Shown: positions 42,171 through 44,198 of the stretch, one piece after another
How positions within the stretch are numbered: position 1 is the stretch's first letter
Layout of the letters: each line of letters starts with the position of its first letter
Source: an uncultured Dermabacteraceae bacterium
GTDB taxonomy: Bacteria; Actinomycetota; Actinomycetes; Actinomycetales; Dermabacteraceae
Reading direction: 5' to 3'
Length of the DNA stretch: 44,198 bases
NCBI GenBank assembly: GCA_946223075.1
Contig: CAMILZ010000020.1
Location: 1 to 44,198, forward strand
Made by a program: the position numbers and the translations under genes
Notes under the pieces: generated by a model
Databases searched by the model: none
What the model was told of the DNA's origin: nothing
What the model saw: the letters and a program-made list of their open reading frames with translations, nothing else

Positions 42171-42322
42171 AAAAAACCCCGAGCCGGACTCAGACACTGC
42201 CGAAAGGCGATGCAAGGTCTCCGACTGGGATGGGTCCCACTAGGGGCCCGAGGACCGGGTCCTGTGCTCAGTGGCGCAACCCGCCAACCTTTGCGGTTTT
42301 TTGGGTGCGTTCACACAGCAAC
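42171..42322 (-). promoter_or_regulatory. structured rplN leader ending in a terminator-like element
   Basis: Read on the minus strand, the predicted transcript from about 42322 contains several stems: GGG-C-CCC / GGG-A-CCC around a UAGU loop, and CAU-C-GCC / GGC-A-GUG around UUUC. It then reaches UCUGAGU-CCG-GCUCGGG (42194-42178) followed by six U (42176-42171). The last stem is short, contains G-U pairs, and competes with an AGAC/GUCU pairing. This looks like an attenuator about 120 bases before rplN. No known riboswitch or r-protein leader is recognised. Confidence 0.4.
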
Positions 42323-42328
42323 CCGTCT

Positions 42329-42357
42329 AGTCTACGGCACCGTCTCGTTCTTGGTAA
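42329..42357 (-). promoter_or_regulatory. sigma70-type promoter for the rplN (spc) operon
   Basis: On the minus strand TTACCA (42357-42352) and TAGACT (42334-42329) are 17 bases apart. TAGACT is a strong actinobacterial -10. It is well placed to drive rplN and the nine genes behind it, giving a leader of about 275 bases. Confidence 0.6.
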
Positions 42358-42523
42358 GGGGGGAAGGCACTTCGCTCGTGTGTGCTTGGTCTCGCTGTTC
42401 AGCTCAGAACGGCTGAGCTTGGGCTGGGTGGGCCGAGGAATCTTTTCATCCTGGGGGGTCCGACGTTTGCTGGCAAGCGTCGGAACTGACATGTGTGCGC
42501 GCTTCCAGGGTGATTCGATAGCC

Positions 42524-43471
42524 CTAGCCCTTGGAGGTGGCTCGGTCCGAGCCGGTGTGTGAGTGCGCTGGCCCCGAGAACGGGAGGGTGAGAGTCACGG
42601 ACGTGCCCTCGCCGTGCCACGACGTAAGAGCAGCCGTGCCGCCGTGGCGTTCGACGATCGCTTTGACCATGGGCAATCCGAGACCGGAGCCTTCAATGCC
42701 GCGCACCTCGCTCGCGCGGCCGAGTTCCTCCCACACGAGGGGGATGTCGTCGGGAGCGATGCCGAGACCCGTGTCGGCCACCTCGAGCACGATGCCGTTT
42801 TCGAGTTGACGACCGCGAACCTCGATTGCATCCCCGGGCCTCGAGTATTTCACGGCGTTCGTGAGCACATTCACGAGGCAAAGGAACAGGAGATCCTCGT
42901 CGCCTTTGATCGGCGGCAACGGGCGCGGCGCGGTCGGAAGCGAAACGTTCATCGAGCGCTCACTGGCGCCGGGAACCTCGCGCGCGGTCTCGATGGCATC
43001 GTGGACGAGGCGCGAAGGGTCGATGTGCGTAATCTCAAGCTGGGTGTGCTCAACCTCGCCGATCTTGCGAAGGTCGCTTAGGAGAGACGTAAGGCGACGC
43101 GATTGCGCGTCGATGCTCGCGCGTTGACGCTCGGAGGGCTCGTCGGCAAGGGCTGCGCGGATCCCCTGGATGGGATTCTTGATCTCGTGATCGAGGCGCG
43201 CGATGAGTCGACGCCGGCTCGCGGTTTGCTCGGCTGCCGTCTCGCGCTGCGCACGGCGCACGGCGTGACGCGTGTACCACCACGCCCCGAGCGCGGGTAG
43301 CGCCGCGAGGGTGAGGAACACGCCGAGCGCGAGTGGGAGCCACGCGAGCGAGATCGAGAAGTAGATATGCCTTCCATCGCCGAGCAGGCTCCACACAAGT
43401 GAAGCCACGAGACCGATGATGAGGGGAAGCGCGGCTACAGCGGCCGCGTATGTGAGCGGGTGCTTCTTCAT
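42524..43471 (-). CDS. small two-component sensor histidine kinase
   Basis: A 315-residue membrane kinase. Two helices (about 9-30 and 39-66) enclose a very short external loop, so it probably senses membrane or wall state, not a soluble ligand. The phospho-acceptor is His95 in RLDHEIKNP; the ATP-binding domain has N-box NVLTNAVKYS (201-210), G1 ADTGLGI (232-238) and G2 GSGLGLPMV (261-269). There is no HAMP domain. I use the ATG at 43471, which overlaps the regulator stop by 4 bases; the pair is therefore cotranslated. Confidence 0.93.
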   Translation of the reverse strand: MKKHPLTYAAAVAALPLIIGLVASLVWSLLGDGRHIYFSISLAWLPLALGVFLTLAALPALGAWWYTRHAVRRAQRETAAEQTASRRRLIARLDHEIKNPIQGIRAALADEPSERQRASIDAQSRRLTSLLSDLRKIGEVEHTQLEITHIDPSRLVHDAIETAREVPGASERSMNVSLPTAPRPLPPIKGDEDLLFLCLVNVLTNAVKYSRPGDAIEVRGRQLENGIVLEVADTGLGIAPDDIPLVWEELGRASEVRGIEGSGLGLPMVKAIVERHGGTAALTSWHGEGTSVTLTLPFSGPAHSHTGSDRATSKG

Positions 43472-44198
43472 GAACGTTCGACCTTGTGCGCGAAGCGGTA
43501 GCCGAGACTTGGGACAGTTTCGATGTACGCGGAGGCGCCGTCGCCGGCGCCAATCACACGTCGAATCTCCGCAATGCGGTGGTCCACGGCGCGGGTTGTC
43601 ACGATGGCATCGAAACCCCACACGGTTTGCAGGAGCCTCTCGCGCGTGAACACTTCGCCGGGGTGCGACATAAGGTACTCAAGCAACGCGAAAGCCCGCG
43701 GCGTGAGCTGGTCCTCTTTGCCGCGAACGAACACTCGTCGGGCCGTGCGGTCGATGCGCAGCTCCCCCGCGCTCAGAGTGGACGACGTGCTGAGGGGCGC
43801 CGAGCCCCGCGAACTACGGCGGAGGACAGCGCGAATCCGCGCGAGGAGCTCGTGAGGATCGAACGGCTTATTGAGGTAGTCGTCCGCGCCCTCATCGAGC
43901 GCCGAGGCTCGCTCGAAGCTCTCCCCCACCTGGGTAAGAAGAATGACGGGAAGCCACTCGTGCCGTTCGCGGATGCGACGAAGTGCCTCACGACCGTCCA
44001 TGACCGGCATCATGACATCGAGGATCACGAGGTCCGGCTCGTGCTCGTCGAGCTTCTCAAGGGCCTCCGCCCCATTCGAGGCCATGCGCACCTCGAGGCC
44101 GCTTCTCGAGAGGACCCCTCCGAGATGCTCGCGGATCGTCGCGTCGTCGTCTACGAGAAGGATGTGCTGGCGTGCTGGCTCGGCCGGTTCTGAAGAAC
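43468..44198 (-). CDS. OmpR/PhoB-family response regulator, N-terminus cut by window edge
   Basis: Partial: the reading frame runs off the right edge with no start codon before it. About 242 residues are visible. The receiver has the acidic pair in HILLVDDDATIREHL, the phosphorylated Asp in LVILDVMMPVMDG and the Lys in DDYLNKPFD. A winged-helix DNA-binding domain follows (RAFALLEYLMSHPGEVFTRERLLQTVWG, VDHRIAEIRRVIG, ETVPSLGYRF). The open frame with a GTG at 44091 would miss the receiver's first strand, so it is not the true start. It precedes its kinase. Confidence 0.93.
   Translation of the reverse strand, partial: SSEPAEPARQHILLVDDDATIREHLGGVLSRSGLEVRMASNGAEALEKLDEHEPDLVILDVMMPVMDGREALRRIRERHEWLPVILLTQVGESFERASALDEGADDYLNKPFDPHELLARIRAVLRRSSRGSAPLSTSSTLSAGELRIDRTARRVFVRGKEDQLTPRAFALLEYLMSHPGEVFTRERLLQTVWGFDAIVTTRAVDHRIAEIRRVIGAGDGASAYIETVPSLGYRFAHKVERS

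Larger units (their letters stand above)
42048..42523. other. gene-free junction between rplN and the histidine-kinase gene
   Basis: These 476 bases hold the rplN promoter, a structured leader and two hairpins. One is the perfect stem AGCTCAG/CTGAGCT (42401-42407 and 42413-42419). The other is TCCGACG/CGTCGGA (42459-42465 and 42478-42484), near the end of the kinase gene on its strand but without a T-run. A plus-strand run of six T (42297-42302) follows a GCGG stem. No open frame is convincing. Confidence 0.6.

Noticed and set aside
42240..42310. Plus-strand intrinsic terminator (GCGG stem then six T)
   Set aside because: No plus-strand gene lies upstream to be terminated. It may be part of the minus-strand leader seen from the other side; kept only as a note.
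1..44198. tRNA, rRNA, CRISPR array, insertion sequence or prophage
   Set aside because: No tRNA cloverleaf, repeat-spacer array, transposase, integrase or phage gene was recognised on either strand by reading.

Overview
The window is a chromosomal stretch from a high-GC actinobacterium. Supporting signs are GTG starts in many essential genes, the order glmM / coaA / glmS / acpS / alr / tsaE / tsaB / rimI, a C+ (zinc-binding) S14, a small-type PurS/PurQ/PurL enzyme, a DUF6318-type lipoprotein, and promoters with TAnnnT -10 boxes. Pyruvate formate-lyase points to a facultative anaerobe. Micrococcales, perhaps a Dermabacteraceae relative, is my best guess from gene content; nothing in the window proves it.

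Layout. Positions 242-1941 hold an exported PKD-domain protein and a DUF6318-like lipoprotein, translationally coupled. Positions 2126-7486 (minus) hold rimI, tsaB, an alr-tsaE fusion, acpS and glmS, covering t6A tRNA modification and cell-wall or lipid precursor supply. coaA (plus) is divergent from glmS and convergent with glmM. Then come an AspT/YidE-like transporter, rpsI, rplM and truA (minus). From 14140 to 31471 lies a mostly plus-strand block: purD-purC; a pyruvate formate-lyase locus (catalytic core, separate glycyl-radical subunit, activase); purS-purQ; purL; an SLH-domain amidase; and an overlapping polysaccharide pyruvyl-transferase-like gene. Minus-strand genes inside the block are an MBL-fold hydrolase, an RlmG-like methyltransferase, formamidase, an FmdB-like zinc ribbon and a MaoC-fold protein. 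From 31580 to 42047 (minus) is the spc/alpha ribosomal supercluster, rplN to rplQ with secY, adk, map, infA and rpoA. A two-component system, with the regulator cut by the window end, closes the window.

The two most interesting loci are in the middle block. (1) Pyruvate formate-lyase is split. The 705-residue core carries the Cys-Cys pair but stops where the radical domain should begin. An 83-residue protein with the RVSGYAV glycine loop is encoded 100 bp downstream, behind a strong hairpin, and the activase follows. (2) A Tat-exported amidase with three SLH modules overlaps a pyruvyl-transferase-like gene. This matches the CsaB/SLH logic in which SLH domains bind pyruvylated wall polymer, and suggests a compact surface-anchoring cassette in an actinobacterium.

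Other notable points are an insertion in ribosomal protein L24, an spc operon that starts at rplN with its own promoter and a structured leader ending in a terminator-like element, a symmetric divergent promoter between truA and purD that looks leaderless on both sides, and breaks in usually conserved gene order (rplQ-truA, rimI-tsaD, rpsI-glmM, rpsK-rpsD-rpoA).
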